A model generated the notes under the pieces. It searched no databases. It worked only from the letters and a program-made list of their open reading frames with translations, and had not been told where the DNA came from. This document shows positions 1-7,298 of a stretch of 16,936 nt of DNA, piece after piece (positions within the stretch are counted from its first letter, which is position 1; each line of letters begins with the position of its first letter). The stretch comes from Verrucomicrobiota bacterium. GTDB taxonomy: Bacteria; Verrucomicrobiota; Verrucomicrobiia; Chthoniobacterales; UBA10450. The DNA lies in the NCBI GenBank assembly GCA_003218525.1, contig QHNU01000072.1, forward strand, positions 1,497 to 18,432, read 5' to 3'. Position numbers and translations under genes: made by a program.

Positions 1-126
1 CTGATCCATGGCGGTTTACTGGAAGGAAAACGGCCCGTAGCGGGGTTACTCGGTGGCGAGCTCTTGCGGCGCCATCATGGGATCATCGATTTCGGCACAC
101 GCCGTCTCTATCTAAAAGGCGGTTGA
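1..126 (+). CDS. C-terminal end of a retropepsin-like aspartic protease family protein (partial)
   Basis: Frame 1 is open from the window edge to a TGA at 124-126, giving 41 residues with no start inside the window. The tail reads GLLGGELLRRHHGIIDFG followed by TRRLYLKGG. This resembles the closing strand of single-domain bacterial retropepsin-like proteases, where a 'GLLG.dfL..h.a.iDf....L.L' block follows the catalytic half. The catalytic D-T/S-G triad would lie upstream, outside the window, so activity cannot be judged. The stop is only 4 nt from the stop of the convergent PH-domain gene. Family assignment from so short a piece is tentative, but coding in this frame looks real. Confidence 0.55.
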   Translation: MIHGGLLEGKRPVAGLLGGELLRRHHGIIDFGTRRLYLKGG

Positions 127-130
127 TCTT

Positions 131-631
131 TCACTCGATATCGATTTCGCGGACGCGCTTTTGTAAGCGCACGTTTTCGACCGCGTTCCGAATTTTGTCA
201 CCCAAACCAAGCGCGATCGGGACGGAATCGATCAGGACAAAGGGAGTAGAAACATCCGAGGTGTTAATGCGCACGTTTTCGAGTCCGCACATTCGAGACC
301 AAAATGGTTGGCGCATCTCGAGGTCCTTCACTCGATAAAGCTCGAGCGTATCGGTGATTTTGCTAAAAACACCTTCGGTTGTTTTGAGCCGCTCCGTGGT
401 TAATTCATAGACTTTATTTTTGGTCTGGAGATAACGAGCGAGGGCGATGAAGATCGGCAGGATCGCCAGCCACAAAATGTGCGGGCTTAGCCTTTGCACT
501 TCAGGCGAACCACCGCGCCAGACCAGGGCGAAGATCACGATCACCACGCCACACCCCAGGATGCAAAGAACGAAAATGCCGAGATTCTTGATTTGGGATG
601 ACGTCCCGCGCCAGACCGTTTCTTCAGCCAT
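131..631 (-). CDS. Bacterial PH-domain (YdbT/DUF304-like) membrane protein
   Basis: The product is 166 residues from the ATG at 631. An upstream GTG at 664 would add 11 residues, but neither start has a clear Shine-Dalgarno; the ATG begins with the more natural MAEETVWRGTSSQ. Two hydrophobic segments (about residues 18-38 and 50-69 from this ATG) form a hairpin anchor. They are followed by a basic KNKVYELTTERL segment typical of bacterial PH domains of the DUF304/bPH_2 type, ending in strands such as ENVRINTSDVSTPF. Such proteins sit in the inner membrane with the PH-like domain in the cytoplasm, and their biochemical role is mostly unknown. The gene converges on the protease fragment to its left and is divergent from the nucleotidyltransferase, with about 77 bp in which both promoters must lie. 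Confidence 0.75.
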   Translation of the reverse strand: MAEETVWRGTSSQIKNLGIFVLCILGCGVVIVIFALVWRGGSPEVQRLSPHILWLAILPIFIALARYLQTKNKVYELTTERLKTTEGVFSKITDTLELYRVKDLEMRQPFWSRMCGLENVRINTSDVSTPFVLIDSVPIALGLGDKIRNAVENVRLQKRVREIDIE

Positions 632-708
632 GTCGGAATTGTTAGCCGGCACAAACCTGAGCACAAGCGCGGCACGATTGGAGCGCGAACGACAGAGGCA
701 GCAATGAA

Positions 709-1659
709 ATGCCCCTGATCACGCAAGCTTTCGTTCTCGGGGCCGGTCTTGGCATGCGACTGCGGCCACTGACAGATGATTTGCCGAAACCGCTCGTGCC
801 GATTTTTCAAAAGCCGCTCATCACTTTCGCGTTCGATCATCTCCTGGCTGCTGGCTGCGACAAGCTAGTCGTCAACACTCATCGCTTGCCGGAACGATTC
901 GTTGATGTGTTTCCGGAATCGCTTTACCGCGGTAGGCGTATTCTTTTCCTTCATGAGCCGGAAATCCTTGGCACTGGAGGAGGAATTAAGAATGCCCACC
1001 GCTTCTTCCGGAGCGAACCGTTTGTTGTTTACAGCGGAGACATTCTGACCGATTTCGAGTTAACACCATTATTCGAAGAGCATGCCCGCGCAGGGAATGA
1101 CGTCACTCTTGCGCTGAGAAACACGCATTTTCCGCCCACCATTGGATTGCAAGGTGGGCGTATCGTCAATATTGGCGGGAAAGAGGAAGAGGCGGCGGAG
1201 TATGACTTTGCAAACGTCTCCGTTTGGAATCCACAAATCATCTCGCGCATTCCTTCGGGCGGGTCGGTCTCATTCATCCCCACGCTGGTCGAGGCTATAA
1301 AAAAAGGTGAAAGGATCGGCGGCGTTGTGGTCAATGATGGCAAGTGGTTCAATATCGGTTCTGCCAAGGAATATCTCGAAGTTCATCGAGTGGTTTGCGA
1401 GGAGCAGTGGAAACCTGCTTACCTCGATCCTAATCACCACTGGCCGATCCGCCGGGCGCCGAGCGCTATGATCGATTCGACCACGACTCTTTCCGGTTTT
1501 TATTCGCTCGGAGCCAATTGCCGGGTCGAGGAACGCGTGAGACTACGCAACACCATCGTCTGGCCCGGTGCACAAATTGCTTCTCGAAGTGTACTGGAAA
1601 ATTGTATTGTCCGCACCCATCGAACGGCTGAAGGAACCTTGCGCGACGCCATAATTTGA
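709..1659 (+). CDS. murU: Sugar-1-phosphate nucleotidyltransferase, MurU-like (candidate MurNAc-1-P uridylyltransferase)
   Basis: A 316-residue cytoplasmic enzyme predicted to join a sugar-1-phosphate to an NTP. The nucleotide-binding signature GAGLGMRLRPLTDDLPKP lies at residues 11-28. LGTGGG follows near 88-93, and YSGD at 108-111 supplies the metal-binding Asp111. The last ~65 residues look like a short left-handed beta-helix of hexapeptide type (SGFYSLGANCRVEERV, NTIVWPGAQI). MurU of Pseudomonas is shorter, about 220 residues, and lacks such a tail. The ATG at 709 has an AGAGG at 694-698. An ATG at 704 is out of frame and stops at once. One nucleotide separates this gene from the AmgK-like kinase, the main reason for preferring MurU over mannose- or glucose-1-phosphate transferases. 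The nucleotidyltransferase fold is certain; the substrate is inferred. Confidence 0.78.
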   Translation: MPLITQAFVLGAGLGMRLRPLTDDLPKPLVPIFQKPLITFAFDHLLAAGCDKLVVNTHRLPERFVDVFPESLYRGRRILFLHEPEILGTGGGIKNAHRFFRSEPFVVYSGDILTDFELTPLFEEHARAGNDVTLALRNTHFPPTIGLQGGRIVNIGGKEEEAAEYDFANVSVWNPQIISRIPSGGSVSFIPTLVEAIKKGERIGGVVVNDGKWFNIGSAKEYLEVHRVVCEEQWKPAYLDPNHHWPIRRAPSAMIDSTTTLSGFYSLGANCRVEERVRLRNTIVWPGAQIASRSVLENCIVRTHRTAEGTLRDAII

Positions 1660-1660
1660 A

Positions 1661-2695
1661 ATGCAGACCGATTTGCTCCTGCGCCAGACACGACTTCGGC
1701 TGCCGGCATTTAGCTCAGGCCGGATCGAAATCAGCGCAATTGAAAAAGGTGGTTCGGATCGCCGCTTTTATCGGGTCCGATGCTCAACCGACCAGTCGCT
1801 CGTCCTGGTCAAATATAATCTTGAACGCGAAGAAAACCGGCACTACGTCCGCATCGCCGAGTTTCTCGCTGCCCATCGTATTCGAGCTCCGAAAGTTTAT
1901 TTTCATGACCCAAAAGAGGGCCTGATCTGGATCGAGGACCTAGGCGAAACTGACCTCTTCAGTTTCCGTGATGACGATTGGTTGACCCGCAACGCGCTCT
2001 ACCAATCGGTACTCGATGAAATCGCGAAGCTGCATGATTTGCCCGAAGCCGATTGGAGTGAGCTGCGGGGCGAAATGCCTCCAGAATTCAACTCTGCGCT
2101 TTATCAATGGGAGCAAAACTATTTCTTCGAAAACTGCCTCGGGCGGATCTTTCACCTTAATGAAGCGATACGAGACAAGCTGATGTCATTGCCGGCGCTG
2201 CACCGGATAGCGAACGAGCTCGCTTCGCAGCCTCGTGTTCTCGTCCATCGCGATTTCCAGTCCCAAAACATCATTGTACGCAATGGGCAGGCCCACCTGA
2301 TCGACTTCCAAGGAATGCGTCCGGGGCTGGCTGAATACGATTTGGCTTCGTTATTGTTCGATCCTTACGTGCATCTCACGTCGGATGAGCGTGATAAGCT
2401 TCTGTTGTACTATTTGGAACGCCGGGATTTGAGGCGGAATGAGACCGGCCTGCGCGAGCGGCTTCGGTTTTGTGCGATGCAACGCCTCATGCAAGCGCTT
2501 GGAGCATACGGCTTTCTTGGATTGGCAAAAGGCAATCGATCTTTCCTGAGACACGTTCCCGCGGCGATCGGCTTGCTGCGCCAGGTAATCGCGGATCTCC
2601 CCGAACTCAACGCGCTGGGTGCGGCGCTTGCTTATTTGCCTCTCAATGTTGACGTCGGCCCGCGAGCAGGTTTTTCCTCCGAAAACCGACCCTAG
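1661..2695 (+). CDS. amgK: AmgK-like sugar kinase (aminoglycoside phosphotransferase fold), candidate MurNAc/GlcNAc 1-kinase
   Basis: A 344-residue APH/choline-kinase-fold phosphotransferase. The N-terminal lobe has GGSDRRFYRV and VLVKYN (candidate ATP-anchoring Lys). The catalytic loop is VHRDFQSQNI, with H196, catalytic D198 and N203. The metal-binding motif IDFQG contains D215, followed by LAEYDLASLLFDPYV, a segment typical of AmgK. In Pseudomonas putida, AmgK phosphorylates MurNAc at C1 and MurU then makes UDP-MurNAc. This recycles peptidoglycan sugar and bypasses MurA, the fosfomycin target. The ATG begins 1 nt after the murU-like stop, so the two are almost certainly co-translated. Fold and catalytic residues are seen directly; sugar specificity is inferred from gene pairing. 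No AnmK or MupP equivalent lies in the window. Confidence 0.78.
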   Translation: MQTDLLLRQTRLRLPAFSSGRIEISAIEKGGSDRRFYRVRCSTDQSLVLVKYNLEREENRHYVRIAEFLAAHRIRAPKVYFHDPKEGLIWIEDLGETDLFSFRDDDWLTRNALYQSVLDEIAKLHDLPEADWSELRGEMPPEFNSALYQWEQNYFFENCLGRIFHLNEAIRDKLMSLPALHRIANELASQPRVLVHRDFQSQNIIVRNGQAHLIDFQGMRPGLAEYDLASLLFDPYVHLTSDERDKLLLYYLERRDLRRNETGLRERLRFCAMQRLMQALGAYGFLGLAKGNRSFLRHVPAAIGLLRQVIADLPELNALGAALAYLPLNVDVGPRAGFSSENRP

Positions 2696-3611
2696 GAGAG
2701 ACAGCGCCGGGTTGGCCGATGCGACTGCTCGTCCGGATCCATTGCGCCGGGCGGTGGCGTGGGGCGCCATGCTGATCGGTAGCGCTATTCCGAACATCAT
2801 CAACCAGGTTGCGGGACATGGCTCGCCTTACTTGTTGCCGGTGACGCAAACGATCCTGCTCGTGCTCGTGGCAATCGTCGCCGATCGGTCGCCTCGATTA
2901 AAGCCGCTGACCGGTTTTCTCTTAACCATCGCGATTGTTCGCCTTGGTTGGCTCGCCATCGCGCCAATGTTGGATGATTGGGCTCCGCTCCATCACGCAA
3001 TTGCCAATACCAGCTGGGGTGCGCAACAATTTCTCGAACGTCTCCTCCTCGCCCTCGGGGCGCTACTTCTCCTTAGCACATTCATCGGCCGCGGATTCTC
3101 CCGAGAGGATCTGTTCTTGCGCATCGGTCATCTCAGCGCGCCAGCGCGACCGGAACGGCTTCTGTGGTTTCGTAAACCGATTCCGTGGACTCGACTCGGT
3201 CCACAGTTGCTCGTCCTTTTCGGTGTTGCCTTGCCAGTGTTTCTGTTTTTCACCCTCCGACCCGATTTCGGTCAGCTGCCACGTCTCTGGCAGCTTCTCC
3301 CCTGGGCGATGGCCACGGCTGGACTCAATGCCGCAAACGAGGAGTTTCAGTTTCGCTGCGTTCCGCTCGCTCATCTGCGAAACGCTCTTCCGCCACGGGA
3401 AGCGCTTTGGTTGACCGCAATCTTTTTTGGTGTAGGCCATTATTTCGGCCAGCCCTCCGGATCGATCGGCGTGGCAATGGCGACGATTGCCGGTTGGATT
3501 TGGGCCAAGAGTATGGTGGAAACGCGGGGGGTTGGATGGGCTCTCGGCATTCATATGGTGCAAGATATTGTGATCTTTTGCTTTCTCGCCCTGTCGGCAC
3601 AGCCTAGCTGA
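2646..3611 (+). CDS. CPBP family intramembrane glutamic endopeptidase
   Basis: A multi-pass membrane protein of 321 residues from the ATG at 2646, with the three CPBP (Abi/Rce1-like) motifs. EEFQFR is the EExxxR motif at 232-237. FFGVGHYFG holds the second-motif His265. HMVQD spans 303-307 near the C-terminus. These residues form the presumed active site within the membrane. Substrates are unknown; family roles include prenylated-protein processing and bacteriocin self-immunity. The start is uncertain. ATG 2646 overlaps the kinase gene by 50 nt and has no Shine-Dalgarno. A TTG at 2712 (299 residues) begins after the kinase stop, with AGGAG at 2694-2698 at a rather long 13-nt spacing. A GTG at 2619 is also in frame. 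It is probably the third gene of the murU-amgK operon. Its last 8 nt overlap the convergent hydrolase gene. Confidence 0.8.
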   Translation: MLTSAREQVFPPKTDPRRDSAGLADATARPDPLRRAVAWGAMLIGSAIPNIINQVAGHGSPYLLPVTQTILLVLVAIVADRSPRLKPLTGFLLTIAIVRLGWLAIAPMLDDWAPLHHAIANTSWGAQQFLERLLLALGALLLLSTFIGRGFSREDLFLRIGHLSAPARPERLLWFRKPIPWTRLGPQLLVLFGVALPVFLFFTLRPDFGQLPRLWQLLPWAMATAGLNAANEEFQFRCVPLAHLRNALPPREALWLTAIFFGVGHYFGQPSGSIGVAMATIAGWIWAKSMVETRGVGWALGIHMVQDIVIFCFLALSAQPS

Positions 3612-4215
3612 CGAAAGGATTTGTCGCGCGTTCTTCGCCAATAGTTGTCGGCGGACCGTGCCCTGGCAGCACCGTCACCTCGTTTCCTAAGGGGAAAAGC
3701 TTGGATTTGATTCCCCGAAAAAGCAGGCCACTGTCGCCGCCTGGTAGATCCCAGCGGCCGACTCCGCCGGCAAAGAGTACGTCACCGCCGATTAAAACCT
3801 TTTCAGCAGGGTAAAAGAAGCAAAGGCTACCCGGGCAATGCCCGGGCACTTCGAACACTTGAAATTCCGCGCCTAGGAAGTCGCCCTCAGCCGTTTCGTC
3901 GATGAAAAAATCTGGTTGGACGGCTTTGATGTCGAAGCCGAAGCCATAATGGCGAAAAAAATTCGGATCGGAGATCATCGGCAGCGTTTCTGGATGACAT
4001 CCAACGTGGCAGGCAAATGTTTCCTTAATTTTCGCGAGATCGGCGATGTGGTCGATATGCCCGTGTGTGAGCAAAAGAAGCTTCAGTTCGACGCGGTTGC
4101 GCTGGAGCCACTCACAACACCCGTCTGGCGCATCAAACAGGATTGCACCGTCCGGGGCGTGCCAGAGATAGCAATTCGTCTCAAAGATTCCGCCGCAATA
4201 TGTCTCATATCTCAT
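3604..4215 (-). CDS. MBL-fold metallo-hydrolase, glyoxalase II-like
   Basis: A 203-residue cytoplasmic hydrolase of the metallo-beta-lactamase fold, with the complete two-metal site. THGHIDH at 50-56 gives H51, H53, D55 and H56. VPGHCPGS supplies the third His, IGGD the bridging Asp, and LPGHGP the last His. Length and motif spacing match the single-domain glyoxalase II/YcbL group, which hydrolyses thioesters such as S-lactoylglutathione. The longer substrate-binding domain of classical GloB is absent. Start ATG at 4215 gives MRYETYCGGIFETNCYLW, the usual N-terminus of this group. It runs opposite to both neighbours, overlapping the CPBP gene at its 3' end and sharing a 149-bp divergent region with tsp. 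The substrate cannot be read from sequence. Confidence 0.85.
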   Translation of the reverse strand: MRYETYCGGIFETNCYLWHAPDGAILFDAPDGCCEWLQRNRVELKLLLLTHGHIDHIADLAKIKETFACHVGCHPETLPMISDPNFFRHYGFGFDIKAVQPDFFIDETAEGDFLGAEFQVFEVPGHCPGSLCFFYPAEKVLIGGDVLFAGGVGRWDLPGGDSGLLFRGIKSKLFPLGNEVTVLPGHGPPTTIGEERATNPFVS

Positions 4216-4303
4216 GCGATTTGGCTGGCGGATATTAATTCGAAGGCATTTTTGAATGTTCGGGCGGCTCGATTGTCTTTAATCGCTGCGGGCTCGGCGA
4301 ATC

Positions 4304-4310
4304 AAGGAGG
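4304..4310 (+). promoter_or_regulatory. Strong Shine-Dalgarno (AAGGAGG) upstream of a short leader ORF
   Basis: AAGGAGG is the best ribosome-binding sequence in the tsp upstream region, but it is 54 nt from the tsp ATG, too far to serve it. It lies 4 nt before an in-frame TTG at 4315 that opens a 17-codon ORF. Confidence 0.4.
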
Positions 4311-4314
4311 GTTC

Positions 4315-4368
4315 TTGCATTCCCGTGGCCCGTCTGCGACTATAGAGAACCTCTTTTTTAGGGAATGA
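4315..4368 (+). CDS. Possible 17-codon leader peptide coupled to tsp
   Basis: From TTG 4315 the reading frame gives MHSRGPSATIENLFFRE and ends at TGA 4366-4368, which overlaps the tsp start as ATGA. This is the classic layout of translational coupling, and the ORF has a far better Shine-Dalgarno than tsp. The TTG start and the short SD-start spacing of 4 nt are against it. The peptide resembles nothing I recognise. It may be a leader ORF that feeds ribosomes onto tsp, or a chance arrangement. Confidence 0.3.
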   Translation: MHSRGPSATIENLFFRE

Positions 4369-6563
4369 AGTTACGGTTTCGTCTTTCTGCTGCGATCGCG
4401 GCGATTTCGTTGGTCAGTGTCGCGACGCCGACCCTGTTCGCGAAATCGGACCTCGAAAATATTTGCATCTCCGTCGGGCGCCTGCTCGAGGAAGGTCATT
4501 ATACCCACCGACAACTCAACGATGAAATGTCGCGCAGGATTCTGCGCACTTACCTTGAGATTCTCGATTTTAGCCATCTCTTTTTTACTCAGGAAGATGT
4601 GGATGCGATTTACGAGAAATACGGCACATCCCTGGATGACGACATCCTTCTGGGGAACCTCAAACCGGCCTACGAAATTTACGATGTTTACCAAAAGCGA
4701 GTCGATGACCGGGTCGCTAAGATTAAGGAACTGCTAAAGCAGCCATCCGATTTCAAGACTGATGGTACCATTGACTTGACCCGGCAAAAAGCGCCGTGGC
4801 CAAAAAACGAATCCGAGGCCGACGATCTCTGGCGCGGCCGCATCACGAGTGAGCTTTTGCAAGAACATTTGAGTGAGCATCCGATCGAGCCTGGGCCGCA
4901 GCTCGTCTCGCGTCGCTACGATAGGCTCGCGCGCAACGTTCATGAGGAGGATCGGGACGAGCAAGCGAAGTATTTTCTCGACGCGGTGGCGCAATCGTAC
5001 GATCCGCACTCCGAATATTTGAGCAAGGCCGATTTGAAGAATTTCAGCATTAATATGGGCCTGTCGCTTGTGGGCATCGGGGCGATGCTGCGCACTGAGG
5101 ACGGCTACGCAAAAATTGAGAGCCTTGTTCCCGGGGGACCGGCTCAAGTTGACGGCCGGCTGAAGGTCGGAGACCGGATCACTGCCGTCGGCCAAGCCAC
5201 CGGCGATGTTGTCGACGTGCGCGACATGCGCCTGGACAAGGTTGTCGAAATGATCCGGGGCAAGAAAGGGACGAAGGTGAAGCTCCTGGTCATTCCAGCT
5301 GATTCGGCCGATCCGTCGCAACGCAAGAATGTCGAGCTGGTGCGCGATGAGATTAAGCTGAAGGATCAGGAAGCGCGGGCCGATATCATCATCAAGAAGG
5401 ACGAGGACGGCAAGCCGGTAAAATTGGGCTGGATCACGCTACCTTCCTTCTATGCGGACATGGACCATCACGCCAAGAGCACGACAAAGGATGTCGCGAT
5501 GCTGCTGCGCCGGCTGAAAAAAGAAAATATCGCGGGGCTGGTTGTAGACTTGCGACGCAATGGCGGGGGCTCGCTCGAAGAAGTGATTTCGCTGACCCAT
5601 TTATTCATTAAGCCTGGACCAGTTGTGCAAACGAAAGGATCAAACGGGTATACCACCGTCTCGAGCGAACCGAATCCAGGGTTGGCGTATTCTGGTCCAC
5701 TCGTTGTCTTGACGAGCCGGCAAAGCGCTTCGGCCAGTGAAATTTTTGCGGCTGCGCTCCAAGACTATGGGCGCGCCGTCATCGTTGGCGATCAAAACAC
5801 GTTCGGTAAAGGAACCGTGCAGACGATTTTAGAAATTGGCCGATTTACCTCACTGCTGGGCAATCGTTCGCAGGAGGATGGCGCCCTAAAATTGACCATT
5901 CAAAAGTTTTACCGCGTCGCTGGTGGATCGACCCAATTGCACGGCGTTAGTTCCGATATTGGCCTTCCATCGCTGACGGATTTACCTGAGTTCGGAGAGG
6001 GGGCTCTCAAGAATTGCCTTCCTTACGACGAAGTGCCAAAAGCGAAATATACGAAATGGAACGAGCCGGTGTCACTTTACCTCGAGGAATTGAAACGGCG
6101 TTCGGCCGCGCGGGTGCAAGAAGATCCGGAATTCCATTATGTCATGGAAGATATGGACCGATTACGTCATCGGCTTGATGACAATCGCATTTCGCTCAAT
6201 GAAGACCTCCGGAAAAAAGAACTCGCTGACGATAAAATGCGTAAGGAGCTTCGCGCTAAAGAACGATTGGCGCGGAACACCGAAGAGCCACGTGTCTATC
6301 GGTTGACACTCGACACGGTCGATAAGCCAAACCTTCAGCTCATCATGTATCCGGGCAAACTCGCTTCTGCCAAAAAGAGCGGCTCAGCCAAAGTTGCTCC
6401 CGAGGCGGCGTCGGATGCCGATACCGAGAACGATATTTTTGGCAATCTGGACGACGGGACCAAAGAGCCGGTGATCGATCCGGAAAGGGACGAGACGACA
6501 AACATTCTAGCCGATCTAATCCGACTCGAGCACGGGCCGAAGACGGCGAGCACGAATCGTTAA
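4365..6563 (+). CDS. prc: Tail-specific (carboxy-terminal processing) protease Tsp/Prc
   Basis: A 732-residue periplasmic serine protease of family S41; E. coli Prc is about 680. Residues 1-26 form a signal peptide (hydrophobic AAIAAISLVSVA, ending LFA). A Tsp N-terminal domain runs to about 230 and includes DPHSEYLS. A PDZ domain follows (about 232-325, from LSLVGIGAM through GGPAQVDGRLKVGDRI). The S41 core then carries SASASEIF with catalytic Ser456 and TFGKGTVQ with the general-base Lys482. The Ser-Lys spacing is 26, against 25 in E. coli. From about 555 the protein matches the Tsp C-terminal DUF3340 region, ending in an acidic tail. In E. coli, Prc trims FtsI and degrades the PG hydrolase MepS. 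The ATG at 4365 has only an abutting AGGGA, so coupling to the upstream short ORF is possible. Confidence 0.93.
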   Translation: MKLRFRLSAAIAAISLVSVATPTLFAKSDLENICISVGRLLEEGHYTHRQLNDEMSRRILRTYLEILDFSHLFFTQEDVDAIYEKYGTSLDDDILLGNLKPAYEIYDVYQKRVDDRVAKIKELLKQPSDFKTDGTIDLTRQKAPWPKNESEADDLWRGRITSELLQEHLSEHPIEPGPQLVSRRYDRLARNVHEEDRDEQAKYFLDAVAQSYDPHSEYLSKADLKNFSINMGLSLVGIGAMLRTEDGYAKIESLVPGGPAQVDGRLKVGDRITAVGQATGDVVDVRDMRLDKVVEMIRGKKGTKVKLLVIPADSADPSQRKNVELVRDEIKLKDQEARADIIIKKDEDGKPVKLGWITLPSFYADMDHHAKSTTKDVAMLLRRLKKENIAGLVVDLRRNGGGSLEEVISLTHLFIKPGPVVQTKGSNGYTTVSSEPNPGLAYSGPLVVLTSRQSASASEIFAAALQDYGRAVIVGDQNTFGKGTVQTILEIGRFTSLLGNRSQEDGALKLTIQKFYRVAGGSTQLHGVSSDIGLPSLTDLPEFGEGALKNCLPYDEVPKAKYTKWNEPVSLYLEELKRRSAARVQEDPEFHYVMEDMDRLRHRLDDNRISLNEDLRKKELADDKMRKELRAKERLARNTEEPRVYRLTLDTVDKPNLQLIMYPGKLASAKKSGSAKVAPEAASDADTENDIFGNLDDGTKEPVIDPERDETTNILADLIRLEHGPKTASTNR

Positions 6564-6566
6564 GCA

Positions 6567-7187
6567 TCAGCGCCACCACGGATCGAACCGTGGATCGTAT
6601 CGCGGATCATAATATCTCGGATCTCGCTGAGGCCGGCCGAAGATCGGCGGAAACCGCAAAGGTTGCGGGCCATACCGGAAATATTGGCCGGTTCGCAGTG
6701 TTCTCCCGAAGACGTGGACGGGCGTACCAACGTCGACGACATTAAAGAAGGCAATCGCCATTTCTTCCGGCATACGAACGCAACCGTGTGATGCGGGATA
6801 TCCAGGCAGATAACCCGCGTGCATGCCATCGGCCCCGTGGAAGCGCATGAAATAATGCATCGGCGCCGGAATGAATTTGCCGCCGCCCGGAACTTTCATA
6901 TCGGCATCGGCGTCACTCACGGTAGTGCGGCCGTAAGCATCGACGATTTTTCCGTACAGACTTGAGTAATGGTTCCGTTCTTTCTCAATGATTGTGAACG
7001 AGCCCGTCTCCGTCAGATGACCGGCGCGCCCAGTGGAAACCGGACTGGCTAGAACTGCCCGGCCATTCCGGAGTAAATAGGCGCGCTGCTCCTGTAGATC
7101 AATTTCAACGCGATAGGCCGATTCCGCGAAGCTTCGCCCAGAACAAAAGATAATTGCTACTGTGACGGCCCATCGTCCCCAACGCAT
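6567..7187 (-). CDS. Periplasmic L,D-transpeptidase (YkuD/ErfK family)
   Basis: A 206-residue exported protein. Residues 1-21 are a signal peptide (WAVTVAIIFCSG, then SFA). The YkuD catalytic domain starts near 26 with RVEIDLQEQRAYLLRNG. It ends with the signature PGYPASHGCVRM, in which Cys136 is the nucleophile and His134 and Arg138 flank it; His123 is a further conserved His. Such enzymes form 3-3 peptidoglycan cross-links or attach lipoproteins to the wall. No LysM or other wall-binding domain is present. After the catalytic domain comes a Pro/Arg/Tyr/Asp-rich tail with DPRYYDPRYDPRFDPWWR at the extreme C-terminus. The gene converges on tsp with only 3 nt between stops and lies downstream of thyA on the same strand, probably separated from it by a weak terminator. 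Confidence 0.92.
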   Translation of the reverse strand: MRWGRWAVTVAIIFCSGRSFAESAYRVEIDLQEQRAYLLRNGRAVLASPVSTGRAGHLTETGSFTIIEKERNHYSSLYGKIVDAYGRTTVSDADADMKVPGGGKFIPAPMHYFMRFHGADGMHAGYLPGYPASHGCVRMPEEMAIAFFNVVDVGTPVHVFGRTLRTGQYFRYGPQPLRFPPIFGRPQRDPRYYDPRYDPRFDPWWR

Positions 7188-7216
7188 ACGCCCGGAATTT
7201 TGACGGACCTTCGCGT

Positions 7217-7247
7217 AAAAAATTCAGAGAGCAACAGGGCCTTTGCT
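7217..7247 (-). terminator. Possible intrinsic terminator after thyA
   Basis: Read on the minus strand, AGCAA and TTGCT (plus-strand 7243-7247 and 7230-7234) pair around an 8-nt loop. They are followed after 7 nt by a run of six T (plus-strand A at 7217-7222). The stem is only 5 bp, so termination would be partial. Some readthrough into the L,D-transpeptidase gene is possible. Confidence 0.35.
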
Positions 7248-7298
7248 GTGCCAGCTCAGAACCGCGCATCTCCAAGCTAAACCACCTACAGCCACTTC

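Noticed and set aside
4315..4346. TTGCAT ... TATAGA as a -35/-10 pair for tsp.
   Set aside because: The 20-nt spacer is too long and the -35 is poor.
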